A stretch of 29,522 nucleotides of DNA, from contig CABRFG010000023.1 in NCBI GenBank assembly GCA_902470095.1, positions 1 through 29,522 on the forward strand, read 5' to 3'. Shown here piece by piece: positions 7,323 to 16,087 of this stretch. The stretch's first letter is position 1. Every line of letters begins with the position of its first letter. Position numbers and translations under genes: made by a program. Origin of the DNA: an uncultured Collinsella sp. Lineage in GTDB: Bacteria; Actinomycetota; Coriobacteriia; Coriobacteriales; Coriobacteriaceae. The notes below the pieces were generated by a model. That model worked only from the letters and a program-made list of their open reading frames with translations, did no database searches and had not been told where the DNA came from.

Positions 7323-8696
7323 CTACTCGTCGCCGTCGTGCGGGTCCGCAGAACCCGCGTCCGACGCCGCCGGCTCATCGGCCGAGGGCTCGGAATCCTT
7401 CTTATCGGTTTCGGCCGGAGCGATCACGCGAATGAGCGAGATGCGCTGGCCACGCATCGACTGCACCTTAAACTTGTACCCCGCAACCTCAAACACCTCT
7501 CCGATGTCGGGCACCGAGTCGCAAAGCTCCAAAATCCAGCCGGCGATGGTCTCATAATCATCGCTTTCCTCGAGCGGCCAACCAAGCTCAATCGCGTCAT
7601 CGCACGAAAAACGCCCATCGACAAGCCACTCGCGGCGCGAAAGGCGCGTGAGGTACTTGTTGTCGGGATCGAACTCGTCCTCGATCTCGCCCACGATCTC
7701 CTCGACGATGTCCTCGATGGTGATGATGCCGGCCGTGCCGCCGTACTCGTCCACGACCACCACGATCTGGTCGTGCGAGGTCTGCATCTCGGACAGCAGC
7801 GGCAGGATGTCCTTGGTGTCGGGCACAAAGGTGGCGTCGCGCAAAAAGTCGGCGATGGGCTGGTCGCCCTTGCCGTCGAGCGAAGGCTGGATCAGGTCCT
7901 TGATGTGCGCGATGCCGGCGACGTTGTCGGGATCCTCGTGATAGACGGGGATGCGGCTAAAGCCGGTCTGGCGCATGGCGGACAGCACGTCGGCGACCGT
8001 TTCGTCGTCCTCGCACATGGTGGTGTCCACGCGCGGCACCATGACCTCGCGGGCAACGGTGTCTCCCAGGTCGAAGATCTCGTGGATCATGCGCTTTTCC
8101 TCGTCGAGCAGATCATCCTGCTCCGAGACCATGTACTTGATCTCTTCCTCCGAGACGTTCTGGCGGTCATCGGCGCTCTTGATGCGCAGGATGCGGGCCA
8201 GGCCGTCGGAGCAGGCACCGGTCAGCCACACGAGCGGGCGGGCAATCTTTTGGAACACGGAGAGCGGTCCCACGACCTGCTTGGATACGCCTTCGGCGTT
8301 AGCCAGGCCGATGCGCTTGGGCACAAGCTCGCCAACCACGATGGACACGAAGGCGACGGCGACGGTGATGATGACCGGCGCCAGGCCGCGCGCGATGGCG
8401 GAAAGCGGCGCGATGCCAAAGCTCATGAGCCACGTGGCAAGCGGGTCGGACAGGCTCGTCGAGGCGACGGCGGACGAGGCGAAGCCCACGAGCGTGATGG
8501 CGACCTGGATGGTGGCGAGCAGCTGGTCGGAGTCGGCGGCCAGCTTAATGGCGCGCTCGGCGCGCTTGTCGCCTTCCTCGGCATCGTGCTCCAACACGGC
8601 GCGCTTAGCCGTGGTGAGCGCCATCTCGGACATGGAGAAGTAGCCGTTGATGAGGGTCAAAACGAGGGTGGTGATAAGGGAGATGGTTATGTCCAT
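7323..8696 (-). CDS. CNNM/CorC (hemolysin C) family CBS transporter-like protein
   Basis: 457 aa. A DUF21/CNNM membrane domain spans about 1-185, with helices at the N-terminus, about 60-85 and 100-125, and the conserved GELVPKR (122-128). A CBS pair follows (about 215-335: REVMVPRVDTT, FSRIPVYHEDPDN, VVVVDEYGGTAGIITIEDI). A CorC_HlyC domain lies at about 350-428. The C-terminal tail is acidic (about 430-457). Family members take part in Mg2+ (or Na+/Mg2+) efflux and in cobalt/Mg2+ resistance. The old hemolysin name carries no evidence here. The start lacks an ideal Shine-Dalgarno: GGAGG lies about 15 nt upstream. It is first in a two-gene operon with the CphA-N-like gene and 4 kb from the Mg2+ uptake operon. 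Confidence 0.88.
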   Translation of the reverse strand: MDITISLITTLVLTLINGYFSMSEMALTTAKRAVLEHDAEEGDKRAERAIKLAADSDQLLATIQVAITLVGFASSAVASTSLSDPLATWLMSFGIAPLSAIARGLAPVIITVAVAFVSIVVGELVPKRIGLANAEGVSKQVVGPLSVFQKIARPLVWLTGACSDGLARILRIKSADDRQNVSEEEIKYMVSEQDDLLDEEKRMIHEIFDLGDTVAREVMVPRVDTTMCEDDETVADVLSAMRQTGFSRIPVYHEDPDNVAGIAHIKDLIQPSLDGKGDQPIADFLRDATFVPDTKDILPLLSEMQTSHDQIVVVVDEYGGTAGIITIEDIVEEIVGEIEDEFDPDNKYLTRLSRREWLVDGRFSCDDAIELGWPLEESDDYETIAGWILELCDSVPDIGEVFEVAGYKFKVQSMRGQRISLIRVIAPAETDKKDSEPSADEPAASDAGSADPHDGDE

Positions 8697-8804
8697 CGGG
8701 AGTTTCTCGAACCTCCAAGATTCGGGACGTTAGGGTAAAACGTTGATGGCGGATAGGGCAATTGCGCTGGCGACCGAGCGGGGGCACGGGCGCTGGCGTG
8801 GTCG

Positions 8805-9488
8805 CTAGATTACGAAGAGGATCACCGCCATGAACTGGAAGATGCTGCCGGCGAGCACCCACAGGTGAAACACGCTGTGCAGATAGCGCACGTTTTTGGC
8901 GATATAGAACGGCACGCCCGCGGTGTAGCACACGCCGCCGACGGCGAGCAGGGCAAGCGCCACGGGGTTGAGCAGTGCCACAAGTTCGGGCAGCTTAAAG
9001 ACAACGAGCCAGCCCATCAGCAGGTAGACCAGGCCACTTACCCAGTGCGGTTGACGCTCGCGCATAAAGCACTCGAGGGCGATGCCGATAATGGCGATGG
9101 CCCATACGGCAAAGAACAGCATAGGACCGCCGTCGTTTGCGAGCGTGATGAGACAAAACGGCGTATAGCTGCCGGCTATGAGCAGGTAGATGCAGCTGTG
9201 GTCGATAATGCGAAACACGCGCTTGGCGCGAGCGGGCTGAATCGCATGGTAGAGCGTGGAGGCAAGGTATTCGAGGATAATGCTGACACCATAGACAATC
9301 GCCGCGGCCATGTGGGCCGGGCCTCCGCCGCGCAGGGCAGCAAATACGATCAGGAGTACCAGGCCCGCGATACCCAGCAGGCAGCCGACACCATGGGTGA
9401 CGGAGTTCATGATCTCCTCGCCCACCGTGTAGTGTGGAACGGCCGCGGTCTTGGGTCGCGGCTTAGAACTGTCGCTCGAATCGGACAT
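8805..9488 (-). CDS. trhA: PAQR / hemolysin III family membrane protein
   Basis: 227 aa with seven predicted membrane helices after a short Ser/Lys-rich N-terminus. PAQR signature positions are visible: GEEIMNSVTHG before TM1, the STLYHA segment, DHSCIYLLIAGSYTPF, and HSVFHLWVLAGS near the C-terminus. These supply the Ser/Asp/His metal-site residues of the family. Bacterial members (TrhA/YqfA) affect membrane energetics and lipid homeostasis. A TTG start at 9506 is possible. ATG 9488 is chosen because GGAGG lies 11 nt upstream of it and the family does not need the extra residues. It stands alone, with its start facing the alpha/beta hydrolase gene. Confidence 0.87.
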   Translation of the reverse strand: MSDSSDSSKPRPKTAAVPHYTVGEEIMNSVTHGVGCLLGIAGLVLLIVFAALRGGGPAHMAAAIVYGVSIILEYLASTLYHAIQPARAKRVFRIIDHSCIYLLIAGSYTPFCLITLANDGGPMLFFAVWAIAIIGIALECFMRERQPHWVSGLVYLLMGWLVVFKLPELVALLNPVALALLAVGGVCYTAGVPFYIAKNVRYLHSVFHLWVLAGSIFQFMAVILFVI

Positions 9489-9595
9489 GCCGGTTACATC
9501 CTCCAACGTAAAGAGTTCTCAACACTATATCAAAGCGTCTAGGTACGTGCGAAATTTGCACCATACGTGACCCTTTGTTTACCCATTCTTTGCCT

Positions 9596-9609
9596 GTTGA
9601 CGCATCAAC
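9596..9609. promoter_or_regulatory. Operator-like palindrome 1 overlapping the -35 of the hydrolase promoter
   Basis: GTTGACGCATCAAC, with perfect 5-bp arms around CGCA. It overlaps the TTGACG -35 box. Together with the second copy it fits the consensus GTTGAYGYATYAAC. Confidence 0.6.
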
Positions 9610-9625
9610 GGCGAACGTCCATAAT
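9597..9625 (+). promoter_or_regulatory. Sigma70-type promoter of the alpha/beta hydrolase
   Basis: -35 TTGACG (9597-9602), 17-nt spacer, -10 CATAAT (9620-9625). The start would be near 9632, leaving a leader of about 43 nt that contains the second palindrome and the AGGAG ribosome site (about 9661-9665). Confidence 0.65.
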
Positions 9626-9640
9626 GCGCTTGCATTAAAT

Positions 9641-9654
9641 GTTGATGTATTAAC
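9641..9654. promoter_or_regulatory. Operator-like palindrome 2 just downstream of the predicted start
   Basis: GTTGATGTATTAAC, the same 14-bp pattern as site 1, positioned 45 bp downstream (start to start). Sites over the -35 and just after +1 suit a repressor that blocks or loops the promoter. No regulator gene is adjacent. Confidence 0.6.
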
Positions 9655-9674
9655 ATCTTATAGGAGAATACCGC

Positions 9675-10640
9675 ATGGCTCAAAACGCACGTTCCCATCG
9701 AAAGCTCAAGATAGCCGGCATCGTTGCACTGGTGGTTGTCGTTGCGCTGCTCGGATTTGCCGGCAACTTTCTGTTTGACTTCGCGCTGAATCCCCGCGCG
9801 CCATACACCATGAAGATGATGCAGGATAGCAAGAACGACAAAGAAGGTGAGCAGCCGGATGCCGAGGATACCGAGGCGCGGGCATGGTTTAAAGAGAACC
9901 GCAAGAGCAGCAACCTCACCGCGGACGACGGGACCGAGCTTGCCGCCTGGTATTTTGCTGCGTCGGAGAGCACGCACGACTACGCCGTCTGCCTGCATGG
10001 ATATACCAACGAGCCCATCGGTATGGCCCGATACGCCAAACGCTTCCACGACCGTGGCATGAACGTACTCGCACCCGCCGCCCGCGCCCACGAGCGCTCC
10101 GGCGGCGACTATATCGGCATGGGCTGGCCCGAGCGCCTCGACATCGTCGCATGGATCGAGCGAATCGTTCAGGCTGACCCCAAGGCGCGCATCCTGGTCT
10201 TTGGCGAATCCATGGGCGCGGCGACCGCCATGAACGTCGCGGGGGAATCTCTGCCCGCAAACGTGAAATGCATTATCGAGGACTGCGGTTATACGAGTGT
10301 TTGGGACGAGTTTTCTCTGCAGCTCAAGGACGTGTTCGGCCTGCCCAGCTTTCCCTTGCTCGATGTAGCAAACTTGGTGTGCAACGTGCGCGCGGGCTAC
10401 GACTTTCATAAGGCGAGCAGCGTGGAACAGCTCAAGCGCGCGACGGTTCCCATGCTGTTTATCCACGGTGACCAAGACACCTTTGTGCCGTACAGCATGC
10501 TCGACCAAAACTACGACGCGTGCGCCAGCAAGGTCAAGCAAAAGCTCACCGTCCATGGCGCCACCCACGCCAAGAGCGCGCAGGTCGACCCCGAACTCTA
10601 CTGGAACACGGTCGACGACTTCCTCGACGAGTATTTTTAG
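9675..10640 (+). CDS. Membrane-anchored alpha/beta hydrolase
   Basis: 321 aa. An N-terminal signal anchor (about 11-33, after basic residues) puts the catalytic domain outside the membrane. The fold is that of an alpha/beta serine hydrolase (YqkD/BAAT-like). The oxyanion segment is LHGYTNE (108-113). The nucleophile elbow is GESMG with S179. An Asp is in HGDQDTF (D268) and a His in HGATH (H298), completing a triad. The substrate cannot be read from the sequence; esterase or peptidase-like activity is plausible. AGGAG lies 9 nt before the ATG. The promoter and two matching palindromes just upstream suggest tight repression. It is monocistronic and converges on the DUF362 gene; a bidirectional hairpin lies between them. 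Confidence 0.85.
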   Translation: MAQNARSHRKLKIAGIVALVVVVALLGFAGNFLFDFALNPRAPYTMKMMQDSKNDKEGEQPDAEDTEARAWFKENRKSSNLTADDGTELAAWYFAASESTHDYAVCLHGYTNEPIGMARYAKRFHDRGMNVLAPAARAHERSGGDYIGMGWPERLDIVAWIERIVQADPKARILVFGESMGAATAMNVAGESLPANVKCIIEDCGYTSVWDEFSLQLKDVFGLPSFPLLDVANLVCNVRAGYDFHKASSVEQLKRATVPMLFIHGDQDTFVPYSMLDQNYDACASKVKQKLTVHGATHAKSAQVDPELYWNTVDDFLDEYF

Positions 10641-10677
10641 GCAAAAAGCAACGTCTGGAGCTTTATCTGACCCCCTA

Positions 10678-10809
10678 TTTTCGGAAGTATGCGGCAAAAT
10701 CTGGAACTGCTGACCAGACCACAGTTTTACCAACAATTTATCAGGGGTTTTGTTGCCAAAAAACGTCGTGTGCTCGGCGGTCTCGAAATTTGCCGCATAC
10801 TTCCGAAAA
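10678..10809. repeat. 132-bp inverted-repeat element (element C)
   Basis: Perfect 21-bp arms at 10678-10698 and 10789-10809 (contain GGAAGTATGCGGC and its complement) enclose a 90-bp core. The core can pair further (GACC ... GGTC; GTTTT..AACAA with TTGTT..AAAAC) to make a rod-like hairpin. Its TATGCGG arm segment and the GGTTTTGTT and GGTC core words recall elements A and B at 21417-21831. It sits in the 3' gap of the hydrolase gene and runs straight into the terminator. Confidence 0.6.
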
Positions 10810-10844
10810 GCCGCCCGTGGGCACTGTGCTCACGGGCGGCTTTT
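10810..10844. terminator. Bidirectional terminator between convergent genes
   Basis: Arms GCCGCCCGTG (10810-10819) and CACGGGCGGC (10831-10840), with TTTT on the plus side and AAAA just before it (TTTT on the minus strand). It serves the hydrolase (plus) and the DUF362 gene (minus). Confidence 0.8.
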
Positions 10845-10891
10845 GCTAACGTTGCGCTACAAAAGCGCTTGATATGTCCAATAGACAGGTG

Positions 10892-12097
10892 CTACTTGAC
10901 CTCGATGAGCTCGTACTCGCTCGTGCCCAGGCCGATCTTCTCGGCATGCGCGATGCACGCGCGCCAGTCGGTGTCGGGATGCGTGATGCAGAAGGGATCC
11001 TTGGCCTGCTCGCCCTCCAGATGCTCGTGGTTATGCTCCATCTTGGCGGCGCTGTCGGTGAGCTCGGTGTTGGGCAGCGGCTCGGATGCCATAACGGCAT
11101 CGGCGCAAGCCTGGTCGATGGCGACCGGGTCGAAGCTCGCGAACATGCCGATGTCGTTGACGATGGGCGTATCGTTTTCGGGATGGCAATCGCAGTTGGG
11201 GCTGATATCCATAGCAAGCGAGATGTGGAAGCTCGGGCGGCCGTCGACGACGGCCTTGGTGTACTCGGCGATCTTGCAGTTGAGCACGTCGGCCGCGGCC
11301 TCATAGCCGGGCTTGATGCAGTCCTGGTTGCATGCCGCAATGCAGCGTCCGCAGCCCACGCAGCGATCGTGGTCGATGGCAGCCACGTGCACCGTGCGAG
11401 TGTTGCCGTTGGCAAGCTCGCGCTCGCGGGTATCGTCAAACGAGATGGCGTTGTGCGCACAGATCTTTTCGCAGGCATGGCAGCCAACGCAGTGCTCGGT
11501 CGCGACGTTCGGCTTGCCGGCGGCATGCTGCTCCATCTTGCCGGCACGGCTGCCGCCTCCCATGCCCAGGTTCTTCATGGCGCCGCCAAAACCGGCCTGC
11601 TCATGGCCCTTAAAGTGGGTGAGGCTGATCACGATATCGGCATCCATGAGCGCCTGACCGATCTTGGCCTCGTGCACGTACTCGCCGCCCTCGACCGGGA
11701 CGAGCGCCTCGTCGGTGCCCTTGAGGCCGTCGGCGATGATGATCTGGCAACCCGTGGCATACGGGGTAAAACCGTTCTGGTAGGCGGTATCGATGTGCTC
11801 GAGCGCGTTTTTGCGGCTACCGACATAGAGCGTATTGCAGTCGGTGAGGAAGGGCTTGCCGCCCAGCTCCTTCACGACATCCGCGACGGCGCGGGCGTAG
11901 TTGGGGCGCAAAAAGCTCAGGTTGCCCAGCTCGCCAAAGTGAATCTTAATGGCGACGAACTTGTTCTCGAAGTCGATCTGTTCGATACCGGCGTGACGGA
12001 TGAGGCGCTTGAGCTTGTCGAGCTGGCTCTCGCGAGCATGCGTGCGCAGGTTGGTGAAGTACACCTTAGCGGGTGCTGCGGGTGCAGTTGCGGTCAT
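10892..12097 (-). CDS. DUF362 domain protein with two [4Fe-4S] clusters
   Basis: 401 aa. A DUF362 domain (KVYFTNLRTHARES ... VAIKIHFGELGN, residues 11-60; ISLTHFKGHEQAGFGGAMKNLGMG, about 157-180) is interrupted by a ferredoxin module. The module has C203-x2-C206-x2-C209-x3-C213 and C246-x2-C249-x2-C252-x3-C256. No signal peptide is seen, so it acts in the cytosol. Such proteins are frequent in anaerobes and are presumed electron-transfer or iron-sulfur enzymes, but their reaction is unknown. The start ATG 12097 is preceded by AGAGGGG. The leader holds an imperfect inverted repeat (12108-12139) that includes this site. It is monocistronic; the GGGGAC palindrome cluster lies upstream. Confidence 0.85.
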   Translation of the reverse strand: MTATAPAAPAKVYFTNLRTHARESQLDKLKRLIRHAGIEQIDFENKFVAIKIHFGELGNLSFLRPNYARAVADVVKELGGKPFLTDCNTLYVGSRKNALEHIDTAYQNGFTPYATGCQIIIADGLKGTDEALVPVEGGEYVHEAKIGQALMDADIVISLTHFKGHEQAGFGGAMKNLGMGGGSRAGKMEQHAAGKPNVATEHCVGCHACEKICAHNAISFDDTRERELANGNTRTVHVAAIDHDRCVGCGRCIAACNQDCIKPGYEAAADVLNCKIAEYTKAVVDGRPSFHISLAMDISPNCDCHPENDTPIVNDIGMFASFDPVAIDQACADAVMASEPLPNTELTDSAAKMEHNHEHLEGEQAKDPFCITHPDTDWRACIAHAEKIGLGTSEYELIEVK

Positions 12098-12107
12098 AGA
12101 TATATCC

Positions 12108-12139
12108 CCTCTGTCTATATGGCGTTACAGACATAGAGG
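12108..12139. promoter_or_regulatory. Imperfect inverted repeat over the DUF362 ribosome site
   Basis: Plus strand CCTCTGTCT (12108-12116) can pair with AGAC-AT-AGAGG (12129-12139), leaving a 2-nt bulge. The minus-strand AGAGGGG ribosome site is part of the stem. It could be an operator or a translation-masking hairpin; it could also be chance. Confidence 0.3.
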
Positions 12140-12179
12140 ATGGTACCAGTTAAAGCAGAGTTAAAGTCAAGTACGGCAC

Positions 12180-12376
12180 CTAGTCATTGGGTGTTCCTAT
12201 AGTTTTGTCTGGGTACTCATTGGGGACAGACTTAAATGAGTGCCTCGCCACCTGGCAGCTAGGGACGTTCCTTTCCTGCCGGCAGTTGGGGACAGTCCTT
12301 GGCAACCCTGCCGGCGAGCCGGCGAATCGGCAAGGACTGTCCCCGATGACTAGTCGTTTAAGAACGTCCCCGATGA
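12180..12376. repeat. Cluster of GGGGAC-type interspersed palindromes
   Basis: Contains a short unit ACTCATT-GGGGACAGACTTA-AATGAGT (arms 12215-12221 and 12235-12241). It also has a long hairpin with perfect 13-bp arms GGGGACAGTCCTT (12288-12300) and AAGGACTGTCCCC (12332-12344) around a loop with its own GCCGGC pair. Flanking half-units (TAGTCATTGG, CGATGACTAGTCG) complete it. The stop codon of the FtsX-type permease (12377-12379) abuts the last unit. The same set recurs at 15857-16083 on the other side of the ABC pair. Confidence 0.8.
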
Positions 12377-15043
12377 CTACTCTTGGACTTTGAGGGCTTC
12401 GGCCAGGCTGACGCGCTTGATAGAGCGCGTGTGTAGCAGCGCCACGACCAGGTAGGTCGCAAAGCCAATGCCGACGCATGCAGCCATAGACCAGGCGGGC
12501 ACGTAGATCTCGATATTGCCGTTGTAGGCGAGCAGCATCGAGCGGAAGATGGCCGTGAGCGAGCCAATGATGACCGGCAGGCTCAGCACGAGCGACGCCG
12601 CCACGCACAGCGTGATCGAGCGAATGTACAGATGCGAGATCTCGCTATCTCGATAGCCAAAGACTTTCATGTAGCTAATCGAACGGGCGCTGTGGTCAAT
12701 CACGGCCTTGGTCAGCAGGTACATAAACAGCAGGAAGATAAATACCGCGAGCCCGATCATCATGCCGATCATTTTGCTCATCATGCCGATGAACTGGTCG
12801 CCCACGGCGCGCATGTCGTCGGGCGTGGTGTCGCCGGCAAAGTAACGGGCATCGAGGTCGAGCTTCTCGTCGCTCACATAGCCGTTAAAGTAGGCGGCGT
12901 CGTTGTCGAACAGCTCGTTAAAGTCGTCGATACTCATATAGATATTCATGTCCGACTTGGAGCCCCAGGCACAGTCCTTGCCCGCATACTCAAGGGAATA
13001 ATGCTCGCCCTCGTACTTGTCGCTGAGCGTGACCTTCTGGCCCTCGCTCCAGCCAAACTTATCGAGCAGACCGCCGCCAAAGACGACGCGTCCGTCGCCG
13101 ACGTTGAGGTCTTTCCAATAGCGCGAATCTGGTGAAATGCCGTAGACGGAAATCGTCTCCTCGCCATTTCCATCGCCGCGGTCGTATTGCAGCTGGTAAA
13201 CGGCATATTTCTCGGCCTGTGCGATTGTGCTCGCGCCGTTGCCGGTCGTATTGACCGGGTGGATATCGTCGTTGTCAGTGTCGATCTTAGAGGCCTTGTC
13301 GATCAGGCCGATGGCCTCATCGCGGTCGCAGCCGAGGGCATCGGCAAGGTCATCGAGGCGCGCATAAAGCGCATCCTTCTTGTCCTGGACTTTGGCGAGC
13401 GCGTCCTGCACTGCGGTCAGGCTCTCGGCAGACGGAGATGTGGTCGCGGCATCGGCTGCCGCCTGCGCCGCATCGGCCGCGTCGTCGAGTTCGTCATCGG
13501 CATCTTGGGCGGCGGAAAGCAGCGCGCCGTCAACCGATTGCAAGCGCTCGAGTGCCGACCACTGCTCGCGCTCCTCGACAGTGCCATTGAGCTCTAGCGG
13601 GGCCTTGAGCGTGTACTGGTGCTCGGCGACCAGGCTTGTCTCGAGGTTGTCGGCGTAGTGCGTCATCGTGGGCAAAATCGCCAGGCCAAAGAGCAGCAGC
13701 AGCGAGGCAAACGCGATGCCCACGAACAGCGTGGCGAAGTTGCCCAGATTGCGCAGGAAGATACGCAGGCGGAAGCGCGAGACAAAGCCCATGCGCTCCG
13801 GCAGCTGCAGGCCGCGCTTGGTGCCCGACTTGCCGCTCGCTTCGTGACGAAGGAACTGCAACGGCGTCTTGCCCATTTTGCGAAGCAGACCCACCAGCGT
13901 GATGAGGATGAGCGCGACGGCGGGAACCACGGCGCACTTCACAAAGATCTCCCAGCTCCAGTACACCTGGAAGGGCGGCAGGCTGTACGACCCGTAATAG
14001 AGGCTGCGCATGGGCTCGGTAAAGAACACAACGCCGAGCGCAGTGCCCAAAAGCGCCGCGACCACGCCCAAGATGGCGGGAAGTGCCAGGTAGTGCAGCA
14101 CGATCTCGCGACGGCGATAACCGCTGGCGAGCAGCGTGCCGATGATGGCGCTCTCCTCCTCGATGGTGGCGTCGGTAAGGACCACAAAGACGAACGCCAT
14201 GATCACGATGATGATGTCGAGCAACGTCATCCACATCATGGAGTCGCCGTCCACGTCGTCGCGCGCGTAGCCAATGCCCTGGTTGGAATCGGCGTCGATG
14301 AGCTCATCTACGCGTGCATCGGCATCGGTCAGTGCCTCCACCATATCCTGCTCCGCATCGATGCGGTCCGCGGTGGAGAGGTCGCGGTCGTTAAAGGTAA
14401 AGGAGTAGGTGTAGGCGGGTGCGCCGCCGGCATCCTCAAGCGCGGCAAAGCCGGCGTCGGTGACCTCGGCCACGCCGTACGTGATGGTGTTCACCGTAAA
14501 GTCCGAATTGTTGAGGAACAGCGCCTGGCTATCGGGCTGGGTCATGATGCCGCAGATGGTGTAGGCTCGGCCCTCGAGCTCGACCTTATCGCCCACGGCG
14601 AGGTCGTTGTTGGTGGCGAAGACACGGTCGATGGCCACCTCATCGTCCGTCTTGGGCTCCTTGCCCTCACAGTAGGACGCGATATCGACCTTGGTGCGGT
14701 GCGCATAGGTGCGCAGCGTGCGCTTGGTGCCGTCGTCGCCGGCGGTCTTTTCGATGATGGCGTCGATGGAGAAATTCTTGTAGAGTGTGATGCCGCCGAC
14801 GTCGCCGGCTGCATCCTCGGCGGCCTTGAGCTGGTCTTTGGTGGCCTCGAAGGAGGTGGTCACGCGGCCGTCCTCGATCGTGTACGCATCGCGCATGTCG
14901 TCGATAAGGCAACCGATGGAATGCGCCGCGAGCAAAAAGCCCGAGGTGAGAGCAATGCTTCCGCACATAAGCAAAAAGATGCCCAGGTACTTGCCGATAT
15001 TGCGGCGCAGCTCGCGCGGGAGACGTTTTGCGAGAGGTGTCAT
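12377..15043 (-). CDS. FtsX-like ABC transporter permease (MacB/LolCE type, large)
   Basis: 888 aa from ATG 15043; a TTG 15 nt further out overlaps the ATPase gene and is less likely. Order: TM helix (about 16-42); extracellular MacB_PCD-like domain (45-265); three-helix FtsX block (268-390) with the cytosolic GYRRREIV coupling turn; TM (about 433-458); a second extracellular domain (460-755) with an Ala/Asp-rich coiled coil (about 510-572); and a final FtsX block (755-880) with FGYRDSEI. Permeases of this kind move lipids, peptides or antibiotics outward, or transmit mechanical force to the envelope. The partner ATPase is directly upstream, with an 8-nt gap. The substrate is unknown. Confidence 0.88.
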   Translation of the reverse strand: MTPLAKRLPRELRRNIGKYLGIFLLMCGSIALTSGFLLAAHSIGCLIDDMRDAYTIEDGRVTTSFEATKDQLKAAEDAAGDVGGITLYKNFSIDAIIEKTAGDDGTKRTLRTYAHRTKVDIASYCEGKEPKTDDEVAIDRVFATNNDLAVGDKVELEGRAYTICGIMTQPDSQALFLNNSDFTVNTITYGVAEVTDAGFAALEDAGGAPAYTYSFTFNDRDLSTADRIDAEQDMVEALTDADARVDELIDADSNQGIGYARDDVDGDSMMWMTLLDIIIVIMAFVFVVLTDATIEEESAIIGTLLASGYRRREIVLHYLALPAILGVVAALLGTALGVVFFTEPMRSLYYGSYSLPPFQVYWSWEIFVKCAVVPAVALILITLVGLLRKMGKTPLQFLRHEASGKSGTKRGLQLPERMGFVSRFRLRIFLRNLGNFATLFVGIAFASLLLLFGLAILPTMTHYADNLETSLVAEHQYTLKAPLELNGTVEEREQWSALERLQSVDGALLSAAQDADDELDDAADAAQAAADAATTSPSAESLTAVQDALAKVQDKKDALYARLDDLADALGCDRDEAIGLIDKASKIDTDNDDIHPVNTTGNGASTIAQAEKYAVYQLQYDRGDGNGEETISVYGISPDSRYWKDLNVGDGRVVFGGGLLDKFGWSEGQKVTLSDKYEGEHYSLEYAGKDCAWGSKSDMNIYMSIDDFNELFDNDAAYFNGYVSDEKLDLDARYFAGDTTPDDMRAVGDQFIGMMSKMIGMMIGLAVFIFLLFMYLLTKAVIDHSARSISYMKVFGYRDSEISHLYIRSITLCVAASLVLSLPVIIGSLTAIFRSMLLAYNGNIEIYVPAWSMAACVGIGFATYLVVALLHTRSIKRVSLAEALKVQE

Positions 15044-15051
15044 GGCGCCGC

Positions 15052-15765
<714 letters not shown>

Positions 15766-15856
15766 GCTATCCCCCATTGTTAGCCTTGTACTACTTTATG
15801 AGGGTAATAGTAAACCTTGGCGAACTATTTTTGGGCGAGGCTTGGGATTTATTTCA

Positions 15857-16083
15857 GACTAGTCATTGGGGACGTTCTTAGACTAGTCATTGGGGACGTT
15901 CTTAAATGACTAGTCGCAAGGGACACTCTTTCGCCACCCGACAGCTGGGGACAGTCCTTGGCAACCCGACCGGCAAGCCGGCGGTTCGGCAAAGACTGTC
16001 CCCGATGACTAGTCGTTTAAGTCTGTCCCCAATGACCACTCTTGGTCGTTTAAGTCTGTCCCCAATGAGTACCCAATGACTAG
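15857..16083. repeat. Second cluster of GGGGAC-type palindromes with tandem 24-bp unit
   Basis: A 24-bp unit beginning GACTAGTCATTGGGGACG occurs twice in tandem (15857-15880, 15881-15904). The second copy is closed by AATGACTAGTC (15905-15915), giving 11-bp palindromic arms. Then comes a long hairpin, GGGGACAGTCCTT (15947-15959) with AAAGACTGTCCCC (15991-16003). Two half-units GTCTGTCCCCAATGA follow (16021 and 16054 on). The order matches cluster 12180-12376. It fills the gap between the ATPase start and the stop of the ABC-2 permease (16088-16090). Confidence 0.8.
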
Positions 16084-16087
16084 GTGG

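Noticed and set aside
7323..9488. Hemolysins / virulence factors
   Set aside because: Both the CNNM/CorC-type and PAQR-type proteins carry historical hemolysin names, but their motifs point to ion and membrane homeostasis; no toxin features are seen.
9579..10736. 385-codon minus-strand frame opposite the alpha/beta hydrolase
   Set aside because: The plus-strand frame has an intact catalytic triad, signal anchor, ribosome site and promoter; the minus frame has no recognisable motifs.
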